Source: RHLJ01 sp963974345
GTDB lineage: Bacteria; Bacteroidota; Rhodothermia; Balneolales; Balneolaceae
Assembly (NCBI GenBank): GCA_963974345.1
Contig: CAXBBW010000008.1
Coordinates: 62,001 to 126,000, forward strand
Direction: 5' to 3'
DNA: 64,000 nt
Both the position numbers and the translations under genes were made by a program. The notes below the pieces were generated by a model, which saw only the letters and a list, made by a program, of their open reading frames with translations, had not been told where the DNA came from and ran no database searches. Shown one piece after another: positions 35,154 to 43,663 of this stretch; the first letter of the stretch is position 1; every line of letters begins with the position of its first letter.

Positions 35154-36962
35154 CTACTGATACTTCTTCAGCCATTTGCGAGGGGTAGTACCTGTTTTCT
35201 TTTTGAAGTAATCATTGAAAGTGGATTTAGAATTAAATCCACTTTCAAAAGCTAACCCTAGTAAGGTGAAATTCTTATTAGCGGGATCCAGCGCCTTCTG
35301 TTTAAAACATTCCAGCCGGAAATTATTAACATAATCGTTGAAGCTAACCCCGACCTGATCGTTCAGCATCCATGATAGTTTATTCGGGTGAAGTCCGGCT
35401 TCATCAGCCAAGGTTCTCAAAGATAATTCCGTATCAAGGAAGCGTTCATCTTGTTGCATTAACTGATCAAGTTTTTTTATAGCCATTTCGATCTCTTCAG
35501 ACTGCATCAATAATCTGGCATCAACATCATTATTCTTATGCGCATTTCCATTACTCAGCTCCTGCCCTGATCGTTTGTTGGGTAACCGGGATGGTTCGAA
35601 TGTTTTTGTGACCAACTCTTTGTAACCATCTGTTTCTCGAATTTTGTCAAGAAATGGGCGGCTTAGGAAGTTTGCGAACTGACCTCTTTTTCCAGCTACA
35701 GCATGTTGAAGAAGGTCCAGTGCTTTTTCTTTCTCCCCAAACTGCGCATATAAAAACAAAGGCCAGGGCATAATTGAAAAACCTACTTCTTCTTCTACGA
35801 TCTCGTCAATATCCTCACGCGTGATACCATGATCGACAGGTTGATGAGTCAATGTATACAACATGCTACATGATTTCGGAGATTGAACTAATGGCGTATT
35901 TCCTAAATAGGCCTCCAAGGCTTCCTTATGCTTTAACTTGATCAGGCTAAGTTGCTTCATAGTGATGGCATGCGTGAAATTCGGATCGACTCGGAGAGCG
36001 GCTTCTACACTTGCAAGGGCCGATTCATAATCTTCCTGCAAATAATGAATGTTGGCTTTGGTAAAATGATGATTAGGAGAAAGTGGATCGAGTTGAAGGA
36101 TATGCTTGGTATGATCCATAGCTTCATCGAACCAGCCAATGGCCGTATATAATTCAGCTAACCCTTCCTCGGCTTCCGTATAAGATGGATTTAAGGCCAT
36201 TGACCTTTGATACAGTTTTTCTGCTTCCTGGTAATTCCAGTGCCCCCAAAATTCAAGCGTTGCTTTGCTATAGTATCCCAGAAATGACTGATCATCGACC
36301 TCAAATCCGCGACTTATATAATCTGCTGCAATGTCAAGTGATTCAATATTTGGGGTCCAGGACCCAAACATTGAATGACAAAAACCCGCTCCAAAATATG
36401 GCCAGGAAAATCCCGGATCCATCTCTATACATTGCTGATAAAACTTCATTGCATTATCGATCCCTTCACGGTCCCAACGCAAGTGATTATATCGCGCCTT
36501 TAAATAGAGATTATATGCCTGAATATTCTGAGTGGGCACAGCCACTAGGCGTTCACCGATTTCCAGGTGACCAAAATTTTCCCTGATCTGTTCCGCGATA
36601 GCTAAGCTAATCTCATCCTGAAGCTCAAAGATATCCTCAATATCACGATCAAAGCGACCCGACCATATTTGAAATCCATCTGTCGTTTGTATAAGCTGAG
36701 CAGAGATCCTAACCCTCTTCTTTGACTTACGAACACTCCCTTCTAACACCGTGGATACGCCCAATTGATTACCGATATGCCGTACATCCATATGCCGCCC
36801 TTTGAACGCAAAGGACGAAGTTCTCGCAGTCACTTTTAAGCCCTGGATGCGAGTTAATGCATTAATGATATCCTCGGTGATGCCATCACTGAAATATTCA
36901 TTTTCAGGATCTGAACTGAGGTTCAGAAATGGCAGAATAGCTATGGATTTATTATCGATCAA
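35154..36962 (-). CDS. TolB-like/TPR/AraC-HTH fusion regulator (paralogue 2)
   Basis: 602 residues, same layout as 21780-23546. TolB/FlgO-like domain ~5-140 ('SIAILPFLNLSSDPENEYFSDGITEDI', 'VTARTSSFAFKGRH', 'LEGSVRKSK', 'IWSGRFDRD'), TPR region ~150-410 ('AMKFYQQCIEMDPGFSWPYFG', 'ALASVEAALRVDPNFTHAI'), a linker, and AraC HTH ~490-602 ('LRTLADEAGLHPNKLSWMLND', 'LLGLAFESGFNSKSTFNDYFKKKTGTTPRKW'). No transmembrane segment. Conservation is strongest in the TolB-like and HTH ends, so both paralogues may read related DNA sites. It is divergent from the exported protein at 37251 and upstream of the SDR-like operon, both with candidate half-sites. Confidence 0.92.
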   Translation of the reverse strand: MIDNKSIAILPFLNLSSDPENEYFSDGITEDIINALTRIQGLKVTARTSSFAFKGRHMDVRHIGNQLGVSTVLEGSVRKSKKRVRISAQLIQTTDGFQIWSGRFDRDIEDIFELQDEISLAIAEQIRENFGHLEIGERLVAVPTQNIQAYNLYLKARYNHLRWDREGIDNAMKFYQQCIEMDPGFSWPYFGAGFCHSMFGSWTPNIESLDIAADYISRGFEVDDQSFLGYYSKATLEFWGHWNYQEAEKLYQRSMALNPSYTEAEEGLAELYTAIGWFDEAMDHTKHILQLDPLSPNHHFTKANIHYLQEDYESALASVEAALRVDPNFTHAITMKQLSLIKLKHKEALEAYLGNTPLVQSPKSCSMLYTLTHQPVDHGITREDIDEIVEEEVGFSIMPWPLFLYAQFGEKEKALDLLQHAVAGKRGQFANFLSRPFLDKIRETDGYKELVTKTFEPSRLPNKRSGQELSNGNAHKNNDVDARLLMQSEEIEMAIKKLDQLMQQDERFLDTELSLRTLADEAGLHPNKLSWMLNDQVGVSFNDYVNNFRLECFKQKALDPANKNFTLLGLAFESGFNSKSTFNDYFKKKTGTTPRKWLKKYQ

Positions 36963-37090
36963 AAAAAAGTAAGTGTTTCAGTACTACCCGTTAAGCATAT
37001 AATTGGGAAGAAGATAAAAAAACATGGGAATAAATGAACAGAGATAAAATAAAGCCACGGATTTGAATTTTTCTTTATACACATCCAAGA

Positions 37091-37134
37091 AGTCCAAAAT
37101 CTCACCAATACGTCCGCATTTTCATTTCAGGACG
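37091..37134. promoter_or_regulatory. Weaker operator-like half-sites by second regulator
   Basis: AGTCC at 37091, CGTCCG at 37111 and GGACG at 37130, of which CGTCC and GGACG form a 5-bp inverted repeat. They sit in the 288-base divergent region between the second regulator and the exported protein gene. They resemble the sites near the first regulator, but spacing and start-codon distance (about 137 bases) differ, so the assignment is tentative. Confidence 0.3.
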
Positions 37135-37250
37135 TTTGACCAACTATTTCTTACGATCATTGAGCTGTCGATTCGATAAAGAACATTTTTTTTGACCAAA
37201 TGTCTCGACAAACATCAAACCATTTATTTAATCATTAAACATTCAGAACA

Positions 37251-37898
37251 ATGAAAACTCTATTAACCATTCTTTTACTGTTTTGCACAACGAGTGCTTT
37301 TGCACAAAATAACTCATCAACGGATAAAGGAGATAAAGTAGCCTATAAGTGGCGGGTAAGTATGCCTTATCTCGTTCCAGATGAGATTATCTTTGGTTAT
37401 GGCAAGCGTACGAGTATTCAAATGCTTGAATTGCATGTAAAACGCAACTTAGATGAGAAGAACATTATAGGTGTGAAGTTTGCCTCCTGGCGATTATTTC
37501 AACCCATGGGCATAACCTGGTGGGATGGTGTTGTCGATAAAATTGAGTCTGGCACTGAATATTACGATGGATACCTAAGAGAAATAGGAATTGGTGTTAC
37601 TTATCAACGTATGTTATGGAAAGGACTTTTTACAAGTATTGAAGTTCTGCCACAGATTCAAACCTACACGGATTTAGACGGTAATAAAATTAAAAATGGG
37701 TTTAAATTGTACAACTCGGTTCATTTGGGTTACCATGCCGCATTTGGGAAGAAAAAACGATTTTTTATAGAACCTCAGGTTCATATCAACCAGTGGATGT
37801 TCGATGACAACTCTCCTGCAGGGTTTAAGGAGTTTGATGACAAATATGGAAACTTCTTCTTTTTTGAGCCGAACATTTACTTAGGGTGGAAATTCTAA
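37251..37898 (+). CDS. Exported outer-membrane-type protein of unknown function
   Basis: 215 residues. The signal peptide MKTLLTILLLFCTTSAFA is followed by 'QNNSS'. The mature part alternates polar and aromatic residues in strands ('VGVKFASWRLFQ'-like segments, 'LFTSIEVLPQIQTY', 'LYNSVHLGYHAAFG', 'RFFIEPQVHINQWMF') and ends in 'FEPNIYLGWKF' with a terminal Phe, typical of outer-membrane beta-barrels. I do not recognise the family. It is divergent from the second TolB-TPR-AraC regulator and may be its target. A broken copy of its last 13 codons occurs at 39836-39877, showing a past duplication. Confidence 0.75.
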   Translation: MKTLLTILLLFCTTSAFAQNNSSTDKGDKVAYKWRVSMPYLVPDEIIFGYGKRTSIQMLELHVKRNLDEKNIIGVKFASWRLFQPMGITWWDGVVDKIESGTEYYDGYLREIGIGVTYQRMLWKGLFTSIEVLPQIQTYTDLDGNKIKNGFKLYNSVHLGYHAAFGKKKRFFIEPQVHINQWMFDDNSPAGFKEFDDKYGNFFFFEPNIYLGWKF

Positions 37899-37929
37899 TA
37901 TATGGCTACCGTAGTGATTACAGTGATAG

Positions 37930-38028
37930 CTTTTTTCAGGCATTGCTGGTGTTATTGAAGCCGGAAACCTGAGAGGTGTTCTTGACCGAACTTATCTGCT
38001 GGAGCAGCTGGCAGAAGCGAACTTGTGA
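37930..38028 (+). pseudogene. Remnant of an MDR oxidoreductase C-terminus
   Basis: A 32-codon stretch reads '...VIEAGNLRGVLDRTYLLEQLAEANL' and stops. This matches the C-terminal 'vIDRtypLeeiaeAh' segment of MDR oxidoreductases such as those at 19933 and 40920, but the rest of the gene and the final ~20 residues are missing. An in-frame TAG lies just before. It is a decayed fragment, apparently cut at both sides. Confidence 0.55.
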
Positions 38029-38112
38029 TTTTTTTCTCAAGGTGTAATAATTTATAACGTGAATCCACTAACTATATAAATAACAATTGTAATTAGAATT
38101 AAAGGCATCACG

Positions 38113-39537
38113 ATGAAGATATTCAATAAATTTTTATCCATTATTTTTTTACTCGTATTTCATTTATCAACCACCATATTTGCACAAGTATTTGATAGTA
38201 ATATTTCTTTAAAGCTTCAGAATCAACTTGATCAGTTCAGAAGTCAGTATCAATTTGTAGGAATGTCAGCGGCAATAGTTTCTGATGAATATGGCATTTG
38301 GACAGGGACAAGTGGATTTTCACAAGAATCAAGTAATAGCTTAATTACCAAGGATATGATTTTTGGTATAGGGAGTGTAACGAAAACATACATTGCTACC
38401 TTGGTTATGCAGTTGCAAGATGATGGGATTTTAAGCATTGGTGATAGTCTTTCCCAGTGGTTGCCCACTTATCCAAATATTGATAATACAATTACAATAA
38501 GGCAATTATTAAAACACGAAAGTGGGATCTTTAACTTGATTGATAGTCCTCTTTTCTTTGAAGTATTAAATCAGAACCATTTACATATATGGCAAGATGA
38601 AGAAATAATATTGAAATTAGTAGATAAGCCATTATTTGAACCAGGAGAATCTTATTCCTATTCAAATACGAACTATATTTTATTAGGAATGATATTGAAA
38701 AAGGCAACGGGTAAATCCATATCTACTCTTTTAAAGGACAGGATTTTAATGCCTCTAAATTTAAATCACACCTTTTTGGCAGTTGAGGATTCCCTTAACA
38801 GTAATATTGCTCATGGTTGGCTGGATGTTGATGGCGATTCCGAGTTAGACGATTTTACCGATTTTTGGCAACCGAATGCATTTTATAGCGCAATTTGGAC
38901 AGCAGGAGCCATGTATTCAACTGCTGAAGATGCAGCAGTTTTTATGAAAGCTTTATTTAATGGAGATTTGGTAAGTTCTGAATCGCTAGAGAAAATGATG
39001 GATATCAATACTGTTTCACATAATGGACTTGGGTTATTTGGTTTCACCACTCCAAACAATATTTCAATGATGGGTCATGATGGATTTACTTTAGAATATT
39101 CTGCTTTTGTTTACTACGAATTCTCATCAAAAACGACATTTTCAGTGTTAATCAATCAACGTGATTTTGATCAGAATGCTATGTTGTTAATTATGGAGTT
39201 TATAAAAACTTTAAGAAATTATGTTCCCACTTCAGTAAGCCCAGAATCAACATTACCAAGTTCTATTATTCTAAATCAAAATTGGCCAAACCCTTTTAAT
39301 CCATCAACAAATATTAGTTTTTCATTACAAAAAGCAGATATTGTACAACTCACTATTTACAACATTCTTGGAGAACAAATTAGCACATTGGTAAATGGTG
39401 AACAAAATGCTGGTAAACACACCTATATTTGGGATGGAAAAAATGATAGTGGCTCGTCTGCAGCTACAGGAACATATATATATCGTTTGAAAGTTGGACA
39501 ATTAACCGAGTCAAAACGGATGTTGTTAATTCGATAA
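38113..39537 (+). CDS. Secreted serine hydrolase (beta-lactamase/DD-peptidase class C-like) with sorting domain
   Basis: 474 residues. The signal peptide ends 'STTIFAQ'. The beta-lactamase-related domain spans ~35-370: 'GIGSVTKTYIATLV' (SxxK, nucleophile Ser near 88), 'YSYSNTNYILLG' (YxN) and 'MMGHDGFTLEY' (HxG in place of KTG), typical of class C-like esterases and DD-peptidases. The C-terminal ~85 residues are an export domain: 'NWPNPFNPSTNISFSL' then a FlgD-Ig-like 'YIWDGKNDSGSSAATGTYIYRL'. So the enzyme acts at the cell surface or outside. The substrate is unknown. AT-rich, and set in a mosaic of gene remnants, which suggests insertion of this segment. Confidence 0.9.
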   Translation: MKIFNKFLSIIFLLVFHLSTTIFAQVFDSNISLKLQNQLDQFRSQYQFVGMSAAIVSDEYGIWTGTSGFSQESSNSLITKDMIFGIGSVTKTYIATLVMQLQDDGILSIGDSLSQWLPTYPNIDNTITIRQLLKHESGIFNLIDSPLFFEVLNQNHLHIWQDEEIILKLVDKPLFEPGESYSYSNTNYILLGMILKKATGKSISTLLKDRILMPLNLNHTFLAVEDSLNSNIAHGWLDVDGDSELDDFTDFWQPNAFYSAIWTAGAMYSTAEDAAVFMKALFNGDLVSSESLEKMMDINTVSHNGLGLFGFTTPNNISMMGHDGFTLEYSAFVYYEFSSKTTFSVLINQRDFDQNAMLLIMEFIKTLRNYVPTSVSPESTLPSSIILNQNWPNPFNPSTNISFSLQKADIVQLTIYNILGEQISTLVNGEQNAGKHTYIWDGKNDSGSSAATGTYIYRLKVGQLTESKRMLLIR

Positions 39538-39651
39538 GAATATTTGGATTGTATTAATAATTAAAAGAGCTAGACCATAAATAATTAGTGTGTTCCGCAG
39601 TAGAATAGATTTTATAATCTGGTTTTAATTTGCGGAATCGGAATTAAACTA

Positions 39652-39846
39652 TTGAGTAGTGATTTTTATAGAAATTCAATTTTACCTTATGCAGGAATAA
39701 TAATAAAGATCTGTAGAGCCTACACTAATACGCAGGAAGATTTTGAAGACTATTACCAAGAGGTGTGTCTGCAAATATGGAGAAGCAGAGATAATTTCAA
39801 AAAGGAATCTGAATGGTCAACCTGGATATATAGGATTTTGGTTTGA
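39652..39846 (+). pseudogene. Truncated ECF sigma-70 factor gene
   Basis: 64 codons from a TTG. 'RNSILPYAGIIIKICRAYTNTQEDFEDYYQEVCLQIWRSRDNF' and 'WSTWIYRI' are region 2 of an ECF sigma factor (promoter -10 binding and core binding). Region 4 is absent: right after 'WIYRI' the sequence switches to the tail of another gene (see 39836). So the protein would lack -35 recognition and is presumably non-functional. Confidence 0.7.
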
Positions 39847-39877
39847 ACCCAACCTTTACATCGGGTTTAAATTCTAA
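39836..39877 (+). pseudogene. Duplicated 3' tail of the 37251 gene
   Basis: Thirteen codons, 'FWFEPNLYIGFKF' and a stop, match the C-terminus of the product of 37251-37898 ('FFFEPNIYLGWKF'). The match continues weakly for ~25 bases past the stop. The rest of the copy is missing; the truncated sigma-factor gene joins it at 39836. This marks a recombination breakpoint. Confidence 0.6.
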
Positions 39878-39976
39878 CGAATAGCTGCCTTGGTGCACAC
39901 CCGAGGATGGCCTTAAAAGAATATGTATTGGCTCTCTGACTTGATTAAAAAAACTAAACGCTGATAAGAAAACACC

Positions 39977-40933
39977 ATGAATTCTATTTTAAAAACCATC
40001 GAATTAACAAAGCCAACTATTATTCCAGTAAATGGGATAGAACTGGAAGTCTTTGAAGCAGGTCGGCAAAATGCGGGGAAACCCATTGTTCTTTGTCATG
40101 GCTGGCCCGAACATGCCTTCACATGGCGGCATCAGATTCCTGCTTTGGTTGATGCAGGTTATCATGTGATCGTCCCAAATCAGAGAGGGTATGGTAACTC
40201 ATCACGTCCGGTTGAAGTTACTGATTATGACATTGCCCACCTGACGGGTGATCTTATCGGGTTGCTCGATCATTATGGATATAAGGACGCGACTTTCATA
40301 GGTCATGACTGGGGCGCAAATGTAGTTTGGAGCCTGGCACAATTACATCCGAAACGGGTATATAAAATCATAAACCTGGCTTTACCTTATCAGGAAAGAG
40401 GTGAAATTCCCTGGATTGAGCTTATGGAACAGTATTTGGGGAGTGACAACTATTTTGTTCACTTCAATAGACAACCCGGTGTTGCCGATGCAATTTTGGA
40501 TGAACATACAGAGCAGTTTCTGCGCAATCTTTTCCGAAAGAACGTACCACAGGTTGCACCAGAACCCGGAATGATGATGATCAATCTTGCTAAAGCTAAT
40601 GAGCCACAAGGTGAAGCTATCCTTAGTGATGACGAATTAACCGTTTTCGTTTCTTCTTTTCGGTCATCCGGATTTACCGGTAGTATAAATTGGTACAGAA
40701 ATCTGGATCGCAATTGGCATTTATTAGCCGATGTAAATCCAGTTATTCAACATCCTGCACTTATGATTTATGGGGATCGTGATATGATTCCGAAGTCTGA
40801 ACGATTAGCAGAATTTGTGCCAAATGTGGAAGTGGCCAGTTTAGATTGTGGGCATTGGATTCAACAGGAAAAACCAGAAGAAACTACTCAGGTTATTTTA
40901 AACTGGCTAGAAAAAAAATATGAAAGCGATTAA
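39977..40933 (+). CDS. Alpha/beta hydrolase, epoxide hydrolase-like
   Basis: 318 residues, cytoplasmic. 'VLCHGWPEHAFTWRHQIPAL' (HGxP oxyanion motif), 'FIGHDWGANVVWSLA' (nucleophile Asp in G-H-D-W-G), 'MIYGDRDMIP' (acid) and 'LDCGHWIQQEKPEE' (His) are the signature set of epoxide hydrolases and related dehalogenases. A lid domain with 'NWYRN' (a Tyr that could activate the epoxide) lies between. It converts an epoxide to a diol by inference; the substrate is unknown. The stop lies 14 bases inside the next gene (MDR), so the two are coupled. Confidence 0.9.
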   Translation: MNSILKTIELTKPTIIPVNGIELEVFEAGRQNAGKPIVLCHGWPEHAFTWRHQIPALVDAGYHVIVPNQRGYGNSSRPVEVTDYDIAHLTGDLIGLLDHYGYKDATFIGHDWGANVVWSLAQLHPKRVYKIINLALPYQERGEIPWIELMEQYLGSDNYFVHFNRQPGVADAILDEHTEQFLRNLFRKNVPQVAPEPGMMMINLAKANEPQGEAILSDDELTVFVSSFRSSGFTGSINWYRNLDRNWHLLADVNPVIQHPALMIYGDRDMIPKSERLAEFVPNVEVASLDCGHWIQQEKPEETTQVILNWLEKKYESD

Positions 40934-41858
40934 ATGTTTGAAATACGGAGGTTCTGAAAACCTGGTACTGGCAGATGTTGAAAAGCCAATACCAAAAAAC
41001 AATGAGGTGCTGATAGAAATAAAAGCTACCTCAGTAACCGCTAGCGATGTGCTCATACGAAGATTAGATGAGCCGCTTATTCCAAAATTTATACTTCAAA
41101 TTATCTTCGGTTTTGGGAAACCACGCAACCCCATTTTGGGAATGGTATCATCGGGAATGGTGGTAGCGAAGGGCGAAAAAGTAACCTCCTTTCAGATTGG
41201 TCATGAAGTATTTGCCTACGGTTCTATTTCGACTACCAATCACCGCTTTGGATCTTATGCAGAGTTTATATGCCTGCCTGAAGACTGGAATATCGCTCTG
41301 AAACCGTCCAACATTAGTCATAATGAGGCTGCCGCGACTCCCTATGGTGGCTGACTAGCTATGCATCTACTGAGCACAACCTCTATTCAGAAAGGCGATG
41401 AAGTTTTAATCTATGGGGCTTCAGGCAGTATTGGAACCATGGCGGTGCAATTAGCCAAAATTGCCGGAGCGAACGTAACTGCTGTTTGTAGCGGCAAAAA
41501 CTTTAACCTGGTCAAATCGCTGGGTAGTGATCGGGTGATTGATTACACTCTGCAGGGCTCTGAAAAACAGTTATCCACGTATAAATATGTATTGGATGCA
41601 GTCGGAAACTCAAAGTCTTCAATACTTAAAGAAAAAAGCAAAGAAGCGCTAAATGAAAATGGTAAATATATATCCATTGATACTAGCGTACCCAAAACCC
41701 CTAAAAGTGCTTTTATACAATTGAAAAACTACCTCGCAGCAGGGAAGATCAAACCGGTAATTGATAGAATCTTCCAATTAGAAAAAATGGCCGATGCCCA
41801 CGATTATGTTGAACTCGGGCATAAGCGAGGTAATGTCGTTATAAGTGTTTCCCTTTGA
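40920..41858 (+). pseudogene. MDR oxidoreductase gene interrupted by an in-frame TGA
   Basis: Two open stretches (40920-41354 and 41361-41858) lie in the same frame, separated only by TGA at 41352-41354. Together they give a normal-length (~312) quinone-oxidoreductase-like MDR protein: 'VTASDVLIRRL', '...AATPYGG' stop 'LAMHLL', then 'DEVLIYGASGSIGTMAVQLAKIAGANV' and 'IKPVIDRIFQLEKMADAH'. Relatives have a Leu or similar residue at the stop, so one base change (for example TTA to TGA) explains it. No selenocysteine context is visible. It is either a recent pseudogene, a sequencing error, or two peptides. It relates to the MDR gene at 19933 and, like it, precedes a DUF4386 gene. Confidence 0.75.
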
Positions 41859-41984
41859 GATGCCTAACAACAAAACTTAAATAACCATGAATTCAACGCT
41901 TAAATCATTAGACTCAAATTGGTAGTAACTTTTTTTTTACTTGCCGTACCCACCCTAATTTCAACAAAACCATACTAATTCATA

Positions 41985-42665
41985 ATGACTTCATCACATC
42001 AATCACTTAAAAAAGATGCCAGAATTACGGGTATCTGGTACTTGTCCTTGGCAGTTTTCGGAGTACTGGGATTTATTGTTTTTCATCCCAAAGTGTTTAT
42101 CACCGGGGACCCTGCTGCAACCCTTCAAAATATCATTGAAAATGAATCGATTATCCGAACCCGTCTGTTACTGGAATTGGGGATAGTTTTATCACAAGTT
42201 CTGGCTGCTGTTTGGTTTTATAAATTATTCAAAGCCATTAACGAATGGGCAGCCTGGTCTTTGGCTATCTGGGGTACCGTTAATGCAGTAGCTATTATGA
42301 TCAGTGCTTTAGCCATGGGGTCGATGATCAATGTTGCTGCCTCTTCTCTGGCGACTGAAGAGCAGATCCTGTTAATTTCAGTTTTTCATAACATAATCAG
42401 TAATGCCTGGGCTGTTGGAAGTCTATTTTTTGGACTATGGCTTATTCCAATGGGGTATATCGTTACCAGTTCACGCCGAATGCCCGTTTGGTTAGGATAT
42501 ACGTTAATTATTGGTGGTTTCGGTTATATACTGAGCACATTACTCCATTATGCGGGAATTGAATTATCCTTCGCTGATTTCCTAACCATTCCCGCTACCG
42601 TAGGCGAATTCTGGATGATCGGTTATTTACTGATTTTTGGAATCAGGTCAGACGCCCCTAAATAA
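41985..42665 (+). CDS. DUF4386 family membrane protein
   Basis: 226 residues with about six membrane segments; the opening 'RITGIWYLSLAVFGVLGFIV' and the middle 'SIIRTRLLLELGIVLSQVLAAVWFYKLFK' match DUF4386. It is related to the protein at 19257-19940. Function unknown; the family often travels with small-molecule-modifying enzymes. It lies 126 bases after the interrupted MDR gene, a gap that holds only a 12-codon frame. It is followed by a lipoprotein gene. Confidence 0.85.
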   Translation: MTSSHQSLKKDARITGIWYLSLAVFGVLGFIVFHPKVFITGDPAATLQNIIENESIIRTRLLLELGIVLSQVLAAVWFYKLFKAINEWAAWSLAIWGTVNAVAIMISALAMGSMINVAASSLATEEQILLISVFHNIISNAWAVGSLFFGLWLIPMGYIVTSSRRMPVWLGYTLIIGGFGYILSTLLHYAGIELSFADFLTIPATVGEFWMIGYLLIFGIRSDAPK

Positions 42666-42734
42666 TCAAATACAACGTAGTAGGTCATGAATTTCAAACA
42701 CAAAAACCATTTACTAAATGGATACTATTTCAAT

Positions 42735-43328
42735 ATGAAACTTCACTATGTAATCTTATTAACCATCATACTGTTTACTGCCTGCAAGAGTTCAACGAAA
42801 CCCGGCATTACCAACCAACCAACTTTAGGAGACTATCAGGTAGGCGAAACGTGGGTTTGGAAGTACAAAGGCGTAACGACTGAAGGAGAAGTACGCTCAG
42901 ATGGTACAGATACAAGAACGATCGTGCGCATGAATGAGGGTTTGGGCATGACCATAGGCAATGACACTATACCAATCGCCGACATCGTGAAGCCGGATGA
43001 AAGTGAAACGCCTAAATATGACTGGCCTTTGGAAGTGGGTAAGACGTGGAAATATGAAAACAGTTGGACCAGTCAGGATGGAACTACGGGAACACAGAGT
43101 CAACAAGCCGAAGTGTTATCCTATCAGGAGGAAACGGTAGAAGCCGGAACCTTCATGGCATATACCATCAAATACACTGGTAAAACAACCAATTCCAGAG
43201 GATATAATGCAGATGAAGAGGAGATTTGGTTGTATGCTCCGGCAGTCAAAACCTTTATTAAACTGACTCAGTCTCAAGGTGATTTTTTGTATGTAGAAGA
43301 ATTAATTGAATACTCTAAACCCAATTAA
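42735..43328 (+). CDS. Lipoprotein of unknown function
   Basis: 197 residues from the ATG at 42735, chosen because it begins the lipoprotein signal MKLHYVILLTIILFTAC (Cys at residue 17). A longer frame to 42687 would add a charged, non-signal stretch. Mature part: 'YQVGETWVWKYKG', 'YDWPLEVGKTWKYENSWTSQDG', 'EETVEAGTFMAYTIKYTGK' and 'EEIWLYAPAVKTFIK'. This pattern is seen in lipoproteins that carry a jellyroll-type 'W.Y' repeat, but I do not recognise a named function. It is the last gene of the 39977-43328 unit; a strong terminator and tRNA-Asn follow. Confidence 0.8.
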   Translation: MKLHYVILLTIILFTACKSSTKPGITNQPTLGDYQVGETWVWKYKGVTTEGEVRSDGTDTRTIVRMNEGLGMTIGNDTIPIADIVKPDESETPKYDWPLEVGKTWKYENSWTSQDGTTGTQSQQAEVLSYQEETVEAGTFMAYTIKYTGKTTNSRGYNADEEEIWLYAPAVKTFIKLTQSQGDFLYVEELIEYSKPN

Positions 43329-43392
43329 TAAGGAAAAATAAAAGTGCAACATATACCTGATAAAGGACTTCTGGAGTAATGGAAAGGTATAA

Positions 43393-43425
43393 AAAAAGCC
43401 TTCGATCAATGATCGAAGGCTTTTT
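43393..43425. terminator. Strong bidirectional intrinsic terminator
   Basis: A perfect 15-bp stem, AAAAAGCCTTCGATC (43393) with GATCGAAGGCTTTTT (43411), around a three-base loop. On the minus strand it follows tRNA-Asn by three bases; on the plus strand it can end the lipoprotein transcript. T-runs are present in both directions. Confidence 0.9.
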
Positions 43426-43428
43426 GCG

Positions 43429-43500
43429 CTCCCCGGGTTGGATTTGAACCAACGACCGATCGGTTAACAGCCGATTGCTCTGCCACTGAGCTACCGAGGA
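43429..43500 (-). tRNA. tRNA-Asn (anticodon GTT)
   Basis: On the minus strand the gene starts TCCTCGGTAGCTCAGTGGCA and folds into a full cloverleaf. The acceptor stem TCCTCGG pairs with CCGGGGA (one G-U); the D-arm has 'AGCTCAGTGGCAGAGC'; the anticodon loop has GTT within 'CTGTTAA'; the T-arm is 'GTTGG-TTCAAAT-CCAAC'; the discriminator is G. CCA is not encoded. A strong terminator follows at once. A decayed copy lies 30 bases upstream. Confidence 0.93.
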
Positions 43501-43529
43501 ATGTAATTGTGACTTTTTTCAATAAATGC

Positions 43530-43598
43530 CGTTGGTGAACCAACGTCCGCCAGCTGGCGGATAACTGCCTCATTGCTCTATCACTAAGCTACCGAGGA
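43530..43598 (-). pseudogene. Decayed tRNA copy with inserted palindrome
   Basis: The minus strand starts TCCTCGGTAGCTTAGTGATA, nearly the same as tRNA-Asn for the first 27 bases. It then carries a 16-bp palindrome where the anticodon stem ends, a T-arm with a four-base loop, and a 3' strand that no longer pairs with the acceptor stem. It cannot fold as a tRNA. It is probably a tandem duplicate of the adjacent tRNA-Asn that has decayed. Confidence 0.65.
43546..43561. repeat. 16-bp perfect palindrome in the pseudo-tRNA
   Basis: TCCGCCAGCTGGCGGA is a perfect palindrome and stands out as GC-rich in an AT-rich setting. It appears inserted in the decayed tRNA. It may be a copy of a small palindromic repeat spread in the genome; only this copy is in the window, although the 42-bp palindrome at 59474 has a similar GCGGA/TCCGC core. 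Confidence 0.7.
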
Positions 43599-43663
43599 AG
43601 ATATTCCCTTCTTGAAGGGGCGTCAAATATAACCAGAATGTTAAGCGACAGTCAATACTAATT

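Noticed and set aside
41352..41354. TGA read as selenocysteine in the MDR gene
   Set aside because: The family has no Cys/Sec at this place and no SECIS-like hairpin is obvious after it. A point mutation or error is simpler.
41887..41925. 12-codon frame resembling the start of the 39977 gene
   Set aside because: Too short. The likeness is limited to the first few codons and may be chance.
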